Notes: generated by a model not told the origin, from the letters alone. Counted from the stretch's first letter, positions 22,275-30,612 are shown. The stretch: DNA of 33,682 bases from an uncultured Christensenella sp. (GCA_910579295.1 CAJTTC010000019.1:1-33682); one strand, 5' to 3'. A program made the numbers and translations.

Positions 22275-23117
22275 TTATTTTTTTACTTGAGCGCCCAACA
22301 AATCGGAAAGTCGGGCGAATTGTTCGGGCGAGAGAGCCTCTCCCCTTACTCCCGCAGGCAGTCCGCAGTCGGTTATAATCTTTTGCGCCTGCGCCCGCGT
22401 GAGCGAAAAACCGTTAATAAGATTGTTTTCCAAAGTCTTTCGCCGCGAAGAAAACGCCGCGCGCACCGTCTTTTTATACAGCTCCGCATTATTGACGGGC
22501 AGACGGCAATCGCTCAAATCAATACGCACGACCGCGCTGTCAACGTTGGGGCTCGGGGTAAAACGCTCCCTGCCCACGCGCTCCAAAATCGAGCACACGC
22601 CGCGCAACGCAACGTTTGCCGTAATTGCGCCGTAGTCCGCCGTATCGGGCTGAGCGCAAAGCCGAAGAGCAACCTCCTCCTGCACCATTACGGTGAGCGA
22701 CTGACACTTTCGGGAATTCTCGACAAAGGTCATAATGAGGGGCGTGGTTATATAATAGGGTAAGTTTGCGACGACGCGGTAGGGCGGCAAGGTCTTTTCC
22801 AGCTCGTCGAGGCGCACCCGCGAAAAATCCTTGAAGATTATTTCGGCGTTCTCTACACCCGAGAACGTTTTAGCCAGCACGGGGCGCAACGAGGCGTCTA
22901 TTTCGTAGCCGTACACAAACTTAGCCCGCGCCGCAATCGCCCGCGTAAGAGTGCCCGCGCCGCAGCCTATCTCTATAACGGTACTGTCTTTGTCTACGCC
23001 CGCGCCCACGACAATTCTGTCGAGCAACTCGGCGTCGGTAATAAAATTCTGTCCGAACTTCTTTTTAAACGTAAAACCGCTATCCGCAATGGCGCTCCTT
23101 ATATCGCCCTTTTCCAT
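22275..23117 (-). CDS. rsmA: 16S rRNA (adenine-N6,N6)-dimethyltransferase RsmA/KsgA
   Basis: Dimethylates the two adenines in the 3'-terminal helix of 16S rRNA during small-subunit maturation. The 280-residue protein shows FKKKFGQNFI at the start, the SAM loop EIGCGAGTLT, the acidic residue in YEID, the NLPYYITTP active-site motif and the RFTPSPNVDSAV segment, then a helical C-terminal domain. The ATG at 23117 has GAGGGAG 5 nt upstream and matches the family start; the upstream in-frame methionines overlap the leader. It has its own promoter (23162-23191), and spoIVFA/B follow after 120 nt, so readthrough may help express them. Confidence 0.96.
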   Translation of the reverse strand: MEKGDIRSAIADSGFTFKKKFGQNFITDAELLDRIVVGAGVDKDSTVIEIGCGAGTLTRAIAARAKFVYGYEIDASLRPVLAKTFSGVENAEIIFKDFSRVRLDELEKTLPPYRVVANLPYYITTPLIMTFVENSRKCQSLTVMVQEEVALRLCAQPDTADYGAITANVALRGVCSILERVGRERFTPSPNVDSAVVRIDLSDCRLPVNNAELYKKTVRAAFSSRRKTLENNLINGFSLTRAQAQKIITDCGLPAGVRGEALSPEQFARLSDLLGAQVKK

Positions 23118-23161
23118 AAACTCCCTCTTGACGCGCCGCATAACGGGGCGCAATATTAAAG

Positions 23162-23191
23162 ATAATAGTATCGTACCCCGCACAGGTACAA
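23162..23191 (-). promoter_or_regulatory. Probable promoter of rsmA
   Basis: On the minus strand, -35 TTGTAC (23186-23191), an 18-nt spacer and -10 TATTAT (23162-23167). The predicted start near 23155 gives a leader of about 38 nt. It lies just after the tatD terminator. Confidence 0.6.
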
Positions 23192-23204
23192 ATAATTACA
23201 AATG

Positions 23205-23237
23205 ATTAAAAAAGCCGAGGCGTAACGCTTCGGCTTT
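23205..23237 (-). terminator. Intrinsic terminator after tatD
   Basis: A 12-bp stem between AAAGCCGAGGCG (23211-23222) and CGCTTCGGCTTT (23226-23237), one G-U pair, with a 3-nt loop. On the minus strand it is followed by TTTTTTAATC. It begins 9 nt after the tatD stop and separates metG-tatD from rsmA. Confidence 0.85.
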
Positions 23238-23245
23238 CAGCTTTT

Positions 23246-24019
23246 TCAGCCAAGCTTTTTAAACAGCTCGCACGCGTTTTTGTACACGGTTGTTTGCGCT
23301 TCTTCCGCAGTTACCCCCTTAATATCCGCCAACGAAGCGCAGATTTCGGGTATAGCGGCGGGAGTATTGGGAAACGTCCCGTACGCGCTTGCGGGGGGCA
23401 TATACGGGCTGTCGGTTTCCGTGAGCAGTCTTTCAGACGGCAACTCCGCAATCGTACGCTTAGCCTTTTTACTGCCTTTCCACGTGCTTGCCCCGCCGAA
23501 AGAAAAGTACAGTCCGAGCTTTGCGAACTCGTAAGCCATCTCAGTCGAATGCGAATAACAGTGCAACAGCGCGCCGTACTCCAACAGACGTCCGTGCCTA
23601 TTAAGCAATTCCAACATATCCTCGGCGCAGTCGCGCGAATGTATCTGCACGGGCAATTTCAGCGAATGAGCATACTCCAACTGTTGCACGAACACCCGCT
23701 TTTGCAACTCCTTTTGAGTGTCGGGATAGTGATAATCCAGACCGATTTCCCCCAACGCAACGCATTTAGGGTGATTGCAGAGCTTCGCGATTTCGTCGAG
23801 GTCACCCTCCTTGTACTTGCTCAGCTCGGTCGGGTGGAAGCCCGCCGTGAAGTACACGCAGGGATAGCGTTCGGCAAGCTCTGCCGCAAGACGGGACGAG
23901 GCAAGGTCGAAGCCGACGGTTATCATACGCCCCACTCCAACCTCTTTGCAACGCCCGATGAGCCCGGACAGGTCGCCGTACGTCGTTTTATCCAAATGGC
24001 AATGCACGTCGATATACAT
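23246..24019 (-). CDS. tatD: TatD-family metal-dependent DNase
   Basis: A TIM-barrel hydrolase of 257 residues with metal-dependent 3'-5' exonuclease activity on DNA and RNA in characterised members. Ligand motifs are visible: HCHLD at 6-10, the GEIGLDYH strand with the bridging glutamate, the QIHSRD histidine, the LHCYS histidine and TDSPY with the metal aspartate. The ATG at 24019 overlaps the metG stop by one base (TAATG), so it is translated from the metG mRNA; metG-tatD is a common clostridial order. An in-frame extension upstream lies within metG and is not plausible. Confidence 0.93.
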   Translation of the reverse strand: MYIDVHCHLDKTTYGDLSGLIGRCKEVGVGRMITVGFDLASSRLAAELAERYPCVYFTAGFHPTELSKYKEGDLDEIAKLCNHPKCVALGEIGLDYHYPDTQKELQKRVFVQQLEYAHSLKLPVQIHSRDCAEDMLELLNRHGRLLEYGALLHCYSHSTEMAYEFAKLGLYFSFGGASTWKGSKKAKRTIAELPSERLLTETDSPYMPPASAYGTFPNTPAAIPEICASLADIKGVTAEEAQTTVYKNACELFKKLG

Positions 24020-26019
24020 TATGACAGCACGCTTCCGTCGGGCAAATCCTTTTCCGGGCTGACGATTGACAGCGTTCCGTCGGGAGCTTCCGCGCACACA
24101 ATCATACCCTCGGATAATATGCCCTTCATTTCTCTCGGCGGCAGATTTGTTACGACGATTACCTTTTTGCCGACCATCTCTTCCGCCGTGTAGTGCTTGG
24201 CTATGCCGCTTAATATGGAGAGCGTTCTGTCACCGACCTTGACGGTTTCGTGCAGAAGCTTGCTCTTTTTTACCGCCTCGCACGCAACCACCAAGCCCAC
24301 CTGCATACGCACTTTGGCAAAGTCGTCAATGGTTATCTGCGCAACGCTTTCTTCCTCGTGAGCGGGCGCAACCTCGGCAAGCTGTTTTGCCGTTATCTCC
24401 TCTATTTTGCCCTTTATATCCTCGAAATTAACCCTCTCGAAGAGCGTTGACGGCGCGTTTGTTACGGCATATTCGGGGGTCAATCCGAATTTGTCGCATT
24501 CCGACCACGCTCTTTCGAATACGCCCAGCTCGCCTAAAATCTTAGCGCAGGTCGAGGGCATAAACGGCTTAATCAGGTTTGCGCCGACGGCGATAGCCTC
24601 CGACAAATTGTACATAACCTGCTTTAAGCGGTCGGAATTGTTTTCGTCGCGCGCAAGTATCCAAGGGGCGGTTTCGTCGATATATTTGTTCGCCCGTCTG
24701 AACAGCGTCCAGATTTCGTCGAGAGCGTCGGCTATTTTGTATTCTGCGAGCTTCGCCGCCGCCTTATCCCTTACGGAGCGCGCAACCGCCGCAAGCTCGC
24801 CGTCGACCTCCGCGCTCACACCCGTGGGCGCAACCTTGCCGCCGAAATACTTATTCGTCATCGAAACGGTACGCTTTACCAAATTGCCGAGAGTGTTGGC
24901 AAGGTCGGAATTTACGCGTTCGCAGACAAGCTCCCAGGTTATAATGCCGTCGGAGTTGTAGGGCATTTCGTGGAGAATGAAATAGCGCACCGCGTCCACG
25001 CCGAATACCGACGCGAGGTCGTCGGCGTAAATGACGTTGCCCTTGGACTTCGACATCTTGTCGCCGCCCTGCAACAGCCAGGTATGCCCGAAAACCGTCT
25101 TGGGCAACGGCTCGCCGAGCGACATAAGGAAAATGGGCCAATATATGGTATGGAAACGTATTATGTCCTTGCCGACCACGTGCAGAGGCTCGACCCAGAA
25201 ATCCTTATATTTTTTTGAGGGATTATCCACGTCATAGCCCAGACCCGTGATATAGTTGGTAAGAGCGTCCAGCCATACGTAAACGACGTGGCGGCTGTCG
25301 AAGTCCACGGGTATGCCCCACTTGAACGACGTGCGCGACACGCAAAGATCCTGCAATTTAGTCTTTAACCTGCCGCTTTCAACTGCGGACAGCAGCTCTT
25401 CGTCGCTCTTGCCCACGAACTCGTCGGCAAGTAAAAAGTTGTTCATCATCTCGTTTTTTCTCGCCGCGGGCTGAATGAACTCGGGGTGAGTGAGAATGTG
25501 CTTGACAAGTCTGTCGGCGTACTTGCCCATCTTGAAGAAATACGCCTCCTCCTTGGCGGGCTTTACTTCCCTGCCGCAGTCGGGACACTTGCCGTCGACA
25601 AGCTGACTTTCCGTCCAGAAGCTCTCGCACGGGGTACAGTACAAACCCTCGTACGACGACTTGTAGATATCGCCCTTTTCGTAAAACTTTTTAAAGATTG
25701 CGGCGACCGTTTTTTCGTGATAGTCGTCCGTCGTGCGAATAAATTTGTCGTAGGACACGTCCATCAAGTCCCATATAGATCTGATAACGCCCGCAACCTC
25801 GTCGACGAACTGCTTTGGCGTTACGCCCTTTTCGGCGGCTTTGAGCTCGACCTTCTGCCCGTGCTCGTCAGTGCCCGTCTGGTAGATTACGTTATACCCC
25901 TGCATTCTTTTAAATCGCGCTATGGCGTCGCACAGCACGGCTTCGTAGGTGTTGCCGATATGCGGCTTGCCCGACGTGTAAGTTATTGCCGAGGTTATAT
26001 AAAAATTCTTTTTATTCAT
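24019..26019 (-). CDS. metG: Methionyl-tRNA synthetase
   Basis: Charges tRNA-Met and initiator tRNA. The 666-residue class I enzyme has the HIGH-type signature PHIGN (19-23), the CTPC...CPDCG zinc knuckles, the KMSKSKGN motif at about 320 and the anticodon-binding helical domain. A C-terminal EMAP/Trbp111-type tRNA-binding domain (ITIDDFAKVRMQVGLV onward) is fused, as in MetG proteins with dimeric architecture. Start: the ATG at 26019 has an AGGAAGG ribosome site and gives the conserved NFYITSAI start; an in-frame ATG at 26046 only 5 nt after the promoter -10 box would add nine residues and be leaderless. tatD follows with a 1-nt overlap. No T-box leader is present. Confidence 0.97.
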   Translation of the reverse strand: MNKKNFYITSAITYTSGKPHIGNTYEAVLCDAIARFKRMQGYNVIYQTGTDEHGQKVELKAAEKGVTPKQFVDEVAGVIRSIWDLMDVSYDKFIRTTDDYHEKTVAAIFKKFYEKGDIYKSSYEGLYCTPCESFWTESQLVDGKCPDCGREVKPAKEEAYFFKMGKYADRLVKHILTHPEFIQPAARKNEMMNNFLLADEFVGKSDEELLSAVESGRLKTKLQDLCVSRTSFKWGIPVDFDSRHVVYVWLDALTNYITGLGYDVDNPSKKYKDFWVEPLHVVGKDIIRFHTIYWPIFLMSLGEPLPKTVFGHTWLLQGGDKMSKSKGNVIYADDLASVFGVDAVRYFILHEMPYNSDGIITWELVCERVNSDLANTLGNLVKRTVSMTNKYFGGKVAPTGVSAEVDGELAAVARSVRDKAAAKLAEYKIADALDEIWTLFRRANKYIDETAPWILARDENNSDRLKQVMYNLSEAIAVGANLIKPFMPSTCAKILGELGVFERAWSECDKFGLTPEYAVTNAPSTLFERVNFEDIKGKIEEITAKQLAEVAPAHEEESVAQITIDDFAKVRMQVGLVVACEAVKKSKLLHETVKVGDRTLSILSGIAKHYTAEEMVGKKVIVVTNLPPREMKGILSEGMIVCAEAPDGTLSIVSPEKDLPDGSVLS

Positions 26020-26051
26020 CAGATCTGCCTTCCTGTTTTTACTCATTTAAA

Positions 26052-26080
26052 AATATACCACAACGGAGGAAAATTGTAAA
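26052..26080 (-). promoter_or_regulatory. Sigma-A-type promoter of metG-tatD
   Basis: On the minus strand, -35 TTTACA (26075-26080), a 17-nt spacer and -10 TATATT (26052-26057). The predicted start near 26045 lies about 26 nt before the ATG at 26019 and coincides with the alternative ATG at 26046. Confidence 0.7.
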
Positions 26081-26125
26081 TTGATTTAAAGCATAATAGT
26101 TTGTCGGGACAAATATTATTAGTAT

Positions 26126-26713
26126 ATGAACGTCATTTTTACGGTTATATTTTTGCTGTCTGCGGCGGTAATGTGCGCGACAGCTCCGTCCGAATTTTTG
26201 CCGTCTATGCTGAACGGAGGTTTAAGCGCGGCAAAGTGCGCCCTGACTCTGTTTTGCATTTATACGGTCTGGATGGGACTTTCCGCCGTAGCCGAGGACT
26301 GCCGACTGACAGAGAAGGCGGCGCGGCTGCTCACCCCCGTATGCAGGAAAATTTTTAAGACGGATAACAAAGAAGCCGTCAAGGACATTGCTATGAATAT
26401 AAGCTGTAACCTTTTGGGCATAGGCGGAGCGGCTACTCCGTACGGCGTAAAAGCCGTTAACGCGCTCGAAGCCGACAAGAATACTTTTGCGCAAAACCTG
26501 CTGTTCATAATCAACGCCACTTCCATTCAGCTTATACCCACGACCGTAATCGCGCTAAGGGCGGCGGCGGGGAGCGCAGCGGCTCACGATATCGCACTGC
26601 CCTCGTTGCTTGCGACGATTATTTCTACGACTACGGGAGCGGCGATTTTTATTCTGTCGGACAAGATCAAAACGCGGAAAATAAAGCGCAGGGGAGTTGA
26701 ATGCAGTACGTAA
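26126..26713 (+). CDS. spmA: Spore maturation protein A
   Basis: A 195-residue membrane protein of the nucleoside-recognition (Gate) family with four or five helices. The family motif GLSAVAEDCRLTEKAARLLTP and the conserved MNISCNLLGIGGAATPYGVKA segment are clear. With SpmB it is needed for core dehydration and heat resistance of spores in Bacillus and Clostridium; expression in the mother cell under SigE is expected, but no convincing SigE box was found in the short intergenic region. No ribosome site precedes the ATG at 26126; a weak TATTAT lies 6 nt before it, so this start may also be leaderless. It overlaps spmB by 13 nt. Confidence 0.94.
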   Translation: MNVIFTVIFLLSAAVMCATAPSEFLPSMLNGGLSAAKCALTLFCIYTVWMGLSAVAEDCRLTEKAARLLTPVCRKIFKTDNKEAVKDIAMNISCNLLGIGGAATPYGVKAVNALEADKNTFAQNLLFIINATSIQLIPTTVIALRAAAGSAAAHDIALPSLLATIISTTTGAAIFILSDKIKTRKIKRRGVECST

Positions 26714-27204
26714 TCCCGCTGATTTTTATAGCAATAATCGGCTACGCGGCGGTCAAGCGCGTAAACGTCTTCGGCTCGTTTTCGCGCGGGGCGGGGGAAG
26801 CGGTAAAATTCGTGCTGTCGCTTATACCTCTGCTCGCCTGCACCTTTATTATGTGCGAGCTGTTCGAGCGCTCTCACCTTTCGGATATGCTGTCGCGCGC
26901 GCTTTCGCCCATGTTCGGCTTTTTGGGAGTGCCCGCCGAGCTATCCAAATTAATTCTGATTAAGCCGTTTTCGGGGAGCGGCTCGCTTGCATACCTTACT
27001 GACATAATTTCGGAGTATGGCGCGGACAGCTATATCGCGCGTTGCGCCTGCGTACTGTACGGTTCGAGCGAAACGGTGTTCTATATATCCGTCATATATT
27101 TTGCCAAATGCGCCGAAAAACGCCGACTTCTGCCCATACTCATAATTTTGTTTGCCACTTTCATTTCAACAATTTTCGCCTGCCTTTTATGCAGAATTAT
27201 GTAA
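26701..27204 (+). CDS. spmB: Spore maturation protein B
   Basis: Partner of SpmA, 167 residues, same Gate-type fold with about four helices. Conserved segments include SFSRGAGEAVKFVLSLIPLL, the IKPFSGSGSLAYLTDII motif and CVLYGSSETVFYISVIYF. The ATG at 26701 has a GGGGAG ribosome site and overlaps the 3' end of spmA by 13 nt. The spmA-spmB pair is complete and adjacent, as in most spore formers. The gene is followed by 418 bp without a protein gene, which holds the candidate small RNA. Confidence 0.95.
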   Translation: MQYVIPLIFIAIIGYAAVKRVNVFGSFSRGAGEAVKFVLSLIPLLACTFIMCELFERSHLSDMLSRALSPMFGFLGVPAELSKLILIKPFSGSGSLAYLTDIISEYGADSYIARCACVLYGSSETVFYISVIYFAKCAEKRRLLPILIILFATFISTIFACLLCRIM

Positions 27205-27319
27205 TCTCATATCACCTATAAGCCTTATTCATAATAAAAAATGAGATTTTGAAAAAATATAACAAAATTTGTTGTTAAATAATAAATTCGATTTCAACGA
27301 AAAAATTTTTTTAAAATAT

Positions 27320-27348
27320 TTTACTTTAAGCGTGAGCGCAAGTATAAT
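27320..27348 (+). promoter_or_regulatory. Promoter of the candidate small RNA
   Basis: -35 TTTACT (27320-27325, four of six consensus bases), a 17-nt spacer and perfect -10 TATAAT (27343-27348). The expected start is near 27355. Confidence 0.6.
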
Positions 27349-27354
27349 TGTAAA

Positions 27355-27453
27355 TGTAAACGACAAGTTCGTTTATTGAATTTGTTCATTCATTTTCCCC
27401 CTTATCATACGGAAGCGGCGTTAGCTTTGGGTTAGCGTCGCTTCTGTTTTTTT
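27355..27453 (+). ncRNA. Candidate small regulatory RNA, about 99 nt, with a C-rich single-stranded segment
   Basis: Not a recognised class. A promoter and a strong intrinsic terminator delimit the unit, and no open frame of useful length is inside. The predicted RNA has a 5' hairpin (TAAACGA, 27357-27363, with TCGTTTA, 27369-27375, loop CAAGT), a 36-nt pyrimidine-rich linker containing CATTTTCCCCCTTATC (C-run 27397-27401), and a 3' terminator hairpin. This layout is that of known Gram-positive sRNAs that pair through C-rich stretches with ribosome sites of target mRNAs. It lies in the gap between spmB and the convergent nifS operon. Alternatively the hairpin only ends spmAB transcripts and the promoter is fortuitous. 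Confidence 0.45.
27412..27453 (+). terminator. Intrinsic terminator of the small RNA (or spmAB)
   Basis: A 14-bp stem (27412-27425 with 27431-27444, three G-U pairs), a 5-nt loop TTTGG, then TG and seven T residues (27447-27453). Confidence 0.88.
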
Positions 27454-27468
27454 GCGCGTAAAATTAAA

Positions 27469-27519
27469 GCGCTTATGCAGGTCAATGCGATAAGCGCGGG
27501 TCAATACAACTGTCAATAC
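27469..27519. repeat. Palindrome and GTCAATRC direct repeats downstream of the small RNA
   Basis: GCGCTTAT (27469-27476) and ATAAGCGC (27490-27497) form an 8-bp dyad. GTCAATGC at 27481 and GTCAATAC at 27500 and 27512 are repeated octamers, the first within the dyad. Beyond this the 27205-27622 gap holds an AT-rich stretch (27210-27320) with nothing recognisable. Confidence 0.5.
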
Positions 27520-27622
27520 AATGCGGACAATATTAATTTTCAATCGGTCGACAAGCCGCCGACCTCATAATAAACCTTTTAATCTGTTCTCCCGTCCATA
27601 AAGCGGCCGCGGTATACCGTCG

Positions 27623-28753
27623 TCATAAGCCGCGGATTTTCCGCACGACTTCCTTTAACGCGTTTACGGTTATATCCGCCTCTTCCTCGGTGTTGTACTT
27701 GCCGAAAGTAAAGCGAACCGCGCCCTTTACCCGCTTTTCGTCCAGCCCCATAGCCGTTAAAACGTGAGAGGGCGTAACCGCGCCCGAGGAACACGCCGAG
27801 CCCGTGGAAACGGCAATTCCCCTTAAATCGAGAGCAAACAAAATCTGCTCTCCGTCGCAACCGTCGAACGATATGTTGGCATTGGACGGCAATCTGCCAT
27901 AACTGCCGCCGTTTAAATGCGTGCCGTCAATCTCTTTAAGCACCCTGTTTACAAAGCCGTCGCGCAGTGCGCAGACCTTAGCGTTGTTTACGTCGGCGTT
28001 CGCATAAGCCTTTTCGAGCGCATAGGCGCAACCAACCGCGCCCGCGACAAACGTTGTGCCGCCGCGCAAGCCGCGCTCCTGCTCACCGCCCGAGAGTAAA
28101 CGCTTAAAAACGTGATTGCCCCCCACATATAGCCCGCCGAAGCCCTTAGGGCCGTAAAATTTATGTGCGGAAAAGCCTATGCCGTCCGCAGGAAAATCGG
28201 CAAACGGAAGCACGCCCGCCGTCTGCACGCAGTCGCAATAGAAGAACACGCCGCGCTCCCTGCAAACAGCGTAAATATCTTTGACGGGCTGTAATATACC
28301 CGTTTCGTTATTTGCCGACATAACGCCGACGAACACCGTATCGGGGCGGATAGCCCTTGCAACGTCCTCCGCGCTCACCTCGCCGTTTTCCGACGGATTG
28401 ACAAGCGTAAGCTCATAACCGTACGCACACATATCGCGCGCGGAAGACAGAAGCGCGGGGTGCTCGATAGCCGACAGAACAATGTGCCTGCCCTTGCCGC
28501 GGGTTGCCGCGCACACGCCCTTTAACGCGGTATTGCCCGCCTCGGTGCCGCCCGACGTGAAATACAGATTATCGGAAGAAACGCCCATAATCCCCGCGAT
28601 TTTGTCGCGCGCGGAGATGACTGCGTTAGCCGCCGCCCGCCCGTAGGAATGCTGACTTGAAGCGTTGCCGTACACCGTCGTCAGATAGGGGCGCATCGCC
28701 TCCAACGCGCCGCCGTCAAGCGGGGTCGTAGCCGCATGGTCAAGATATATCAT
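27623..28753 (-). CDS. Cysteine desulfurase, NifS/IscS type
   Basis: A PLP-dependent enzyme of 376 residues that removes sulfur from cysteine to supply Fe-S clusters or thiolated tRNA. Motifs: MIYLDHAATTP at the start, SAIEHPA, the PLP lysine in SAHKFYGPKG (around 197) and the active-site cysteine in STGSACSSG (around 320) on the class I long loop. It follows ispE and a hypothetical gene in one operon (ATGA overlap with the latter). No iscU, sufU, mnmA or thiI gene is in the window, so its sulfur acceptor cannot be assigned. Confidence 0.95.
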   Translation of the reverse strand: MIYLDHAATTPLDGGALEAMRPYLTTVYGNASSQHSYGRAAANAVISARDKIAGIMGVSSDNLYFTSGGTEAGNTALKGVCAATRGKGRHIVLSAIEHPALLSSARDMCAYGYELTLVNPSENGEVSAEDVARAIRPDTVFVGVMSANNETGILQPVKDIYAVCRERGVFFYCDCVQTAGVLPFADFPADGIGFSAHKFYGPKGFGGLYVGGNHVFKRLLSGGEQERGLRGGTTFVAGAVGCAYALEKAYANADVNNAKVCALRDGFVNRVLKEIDGTHLNGGSYGRLPSNANISFDGCDGEQILFALDLRGIAVSTGSACSSGAVTPSHVLTAMGLDEKRVKGAVRFTFGKYNTEEEADITVNALKEVVRKIRGL

Positions 28754-29652
28754 TTTACTTTGAGAGCGGCGTATACCGCAAGACTTGCCCTCAGTTTCTC
28801 CTGTTCGGCAAGCAAATCGCGCCCGAGCTGAGTGGAAGTGTTACGCTTGTTCAGCCTTACCCTGCGGCACATAATATTGAGATAGCGCGCGGCGACGGCA
28901 AGCCCGATAAGCGCGATTAAGGTAAGCCCGCCGAACACGCACGTAAGAATGAGGAAAGTGCCCGTCGATACGGAATACATTCTCGAAGCAAAGAAGCCCG
29001 TAAGCGCAGCGAGGCACGCAAAGACGGCAAACACGGCGACAAACGCAATTACAGACGTGCGCCTGTCCTTTTCGAACTTGACGGCGCGCTCCGCCTTTGC
29101 CTGATCGTTGCGGTTCTTCATATCGGTGACGCTCGCCCTCAGCTGAGCGATATTCTGCTCCAAAGACGGCTCGGCTAATTTAAGCATTTCCGCCTTTTTT
29201 TCCGCCGAGGTATACTTGTCCACACATTCGGCGACAGCCGCCGCGGGAACGACTTGCGAATAATCCGTGAAGTTGCGGGTGTATGCCGACAGCTTTAACG
29301 CGTGCAAATCGCCGTTCTCCCCGTCGAGCTCTTCCGCCTGCTCCAAAAATTCCAGAGCCGTGGCGTAGCGGTACAGCGCGCACTCGCTTTCTGCCTTTTT
29401 CATCAGCTCTCCGACCTTCTGTTCTATCTCCCTGCGCTCCTGCTCCTCGCGCTCGCGCTTGGCGGCAAGCTGTTCGGGAGTCATAACCGCCTCTTCCTCG
29501 TTGTCCTCCTCGACCACGGGCACGTCGAACACAGCTTCCTCTTCGGGCTGTTGCTCGCCGCCCTCAATAACAAGCTCCTCCTCGCCGTCCGCGTTAATCT
29601 TTATGCGGTACTTTTTGTCCTTATCCTCGTCAATAAGCCGCTCTTCCGCCAT
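28750..29652 (-). CDS. Hypothetical membrane protein with acidic coiled-coil N-terminus
   Basis: Not recognised. The 300 residues comprise a very acidic N-terminus (about 1-60, many Glu/Asp), a charged coiled coil (about 61-90, EREEQERREIEQKVGELMKK), a TPR-like helical region (about 90-180, with YRYATALEFLEQAEEL), and two membrane helices (about 200-225 and 230-255) before a basic C-terminus. ATG at 29652 has a GGAGG ribosome site and lies 2 nt after the ispE stop; the stop overlaps the nifS start. It is therefore part of the ispE operon, but the combination gives no clear function. The topology suggests a large cytoplasmic domain that could scaffold proteins at the membrane. Confidence 0.8.
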   Translation of the reverse strand: MAEERLIDEDKDKKYRIKINADGEEELVIEGGEQQPEEEAVFDVPVVEEDNEEEAVMTPEQLAAKREREEQERREIEQKVGELMKKAESECALYRYATALEFLEQAEELDGENGDLHALKLSAYTRNFTDYSQVVPAAAVAECVDKYTSAEKKAEMLKLAEPSLEQNIAQLRASVTDMKNRNDQAKAERAVKFEKDRRTSVIAFVAVFAVFACLAALTGFFASRMYSVSTGTFLILTCVFGGLTLIALIGLAVAARYLNIMCRRVRLNKRNTSTQLGRDLLAEQEKLRASLAVYAALKVK

Positions 29653-29654
29653 AC

Positions 29655-30521
29655 TTAGCCCTCCTTTTTAGGTACAACCGTCCTAGTGATAATAAATTTA
29701 TTTTTGCCGCGGTATCTGCTCTGCGCATACCGCAAAAAAGCGTCGTTTTCGAATACGGCAAAGGTTGCGCTGCCCGAGCCCGTCATACTTACGCCCAACG
29801 GGTCGAAAGCCCTCAGCGCCGCCAGATTTTCGCCTATTTCGCCGTGTAAAGCTGTTGCAGACAGAGTGAGCGCGTTTGAAAGGCTCTTGCCCAAAGCCGC
29901 GACATCGCCGTTTTTCAGCGCCGTTTCAGCCGTCTGCGACGAATTACCCCCGCCCGTCTGCATTCTGTCGTAAAGAGCGTAACACTGCGGTGTAGACACG
30001 CCGCCGCTCGGGATAATCAGCCCTAAACAGAGCTTTAAATCACAGTCTATCGGCTCGACCGTATCGCCCCTGCCGCTCAATCTTGCATAGCCACCCGTCA
30101 GCATATAGCCGCAATCACTGCCTATTCCGTCGGCAATGCGCTTTAACGCGTTAAAATCGTTTACGCCGTACAGCTTAGCCATTGCTTTGAGCACGCCCGC
30201 CACGTCTGCCGAAGAGCCGCCCAAGCCCGCGCCCATAGGAATATTCTTCCACACGGTTATATCCGCGCCGTCCGAGCCGAACTCATCGACAAACGCCTGC
30301 GCCGCCTTAACCGCGTTGTTACTCTCGAAAGGAATGCTCTCGCTCCCCTCGCCGTGCATAGTCACCGACACGAGCCTGTCGCGCCGCGACTTTACGGTTA
30401 TCAGGTCGCTTATATCTATTGAGGCAACCACACTGTCAATGCTATGATAGCCGCCGCTTACGCCCGTGATGTCGAGCGTGAGATTTATTTTTGCATACGA
30501 CTTTACGCGCGCATAACTCAT
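29655..30521 (-). CDS. ispE: 4-diphosphocytidyl-2-C-methyl-D-erythritol kinase IspE
   Basis: A GHMP kinase of the MEP isoprenoid pathway: phosphorylates CDP-methylerythritol with ATP. The 288-residue protein has the substrate motif YAKINLTLDI (9-18), the ATP-binding glycine loop PMGAGLGGSSADVAG (about 95-109), and the C-terminal MTGSGSATFAVF loop. The ATG at 30521 is chosen from the conserved KSYAKINL start; it is only 6 nt after a perfect -10 box, so the mRNA appears to be leaderless. It is the first gene of the ispE, hypothetical, nifS operon. Confidence 0.95.
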   Translation of the reverse strand: MSYARVKSYAKINLTLDITGVSGGYHSIDSVVASIDISDLITVKSRRDRLVSVTMHGEGSESIPFESNNAVKAAQAFVDEFGSDGADITVWKNIPMGAGLGGSSADVAGVLKAMAKLYGVNDFNALKRIADGIGSDCGYMLTGGYARLSGRGDTVEPIDCDLKLCLGLIIPSGGVSTPQCYALYDRMQTGGGNSSQTAETALKNGDVAALGKSLSNALTLSATALHGEIGENLAALRAFDPLGVSMTGSGSATFAVFENDAFLRYAQSRYRGKNKFIITRTVVPKKEG

Positions 30522-30527
30522 AGATAG

Positions 30528-30556
30528 ATTATAACACAAAGCCGTATCATTTTCAA
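30528..30556 (-). promoter_or_regulatory. Promoter of ispE, predicting a leaderless mRNA
   Basis: On the minus strand, -35 TTGAAA (30551-30556), an exact 17-nt spacer and -10 TATAAT (30528-30533). Just 6 nt (CTATCT) separate the -10 box from the ATG, with no ribosome site. Confidence 0.8.
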
Positions 30557-30575
30557 TAATAAAGGAGCAATAAAA

Positions 30576-30612
30576 TAGGCGCGCGCCAAGGTTTTTTACC
30601 TAAGCGCGCGCC
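30576..30612 (-). terminator. Probable terminator after the SPOCS gene
   Basis: A 9-bp GC-only stem (30578-30586 with 30604-30612) encloses an inner stem AGGT/ACCT with a T-rich loop. The minus-strand tail is TATTTTATTG, a modest U-run. It sits 18 nt past the stop codon of the upstream SPOCS gene and before the ispE promoter. Confidence 0.7.

Noticed and set aside
26020..26125. T-box or other tRNA-sensing leader for metG
   Set aside because: The space between promoter and start is about 25 nt; no T-box or specifier structure fits.
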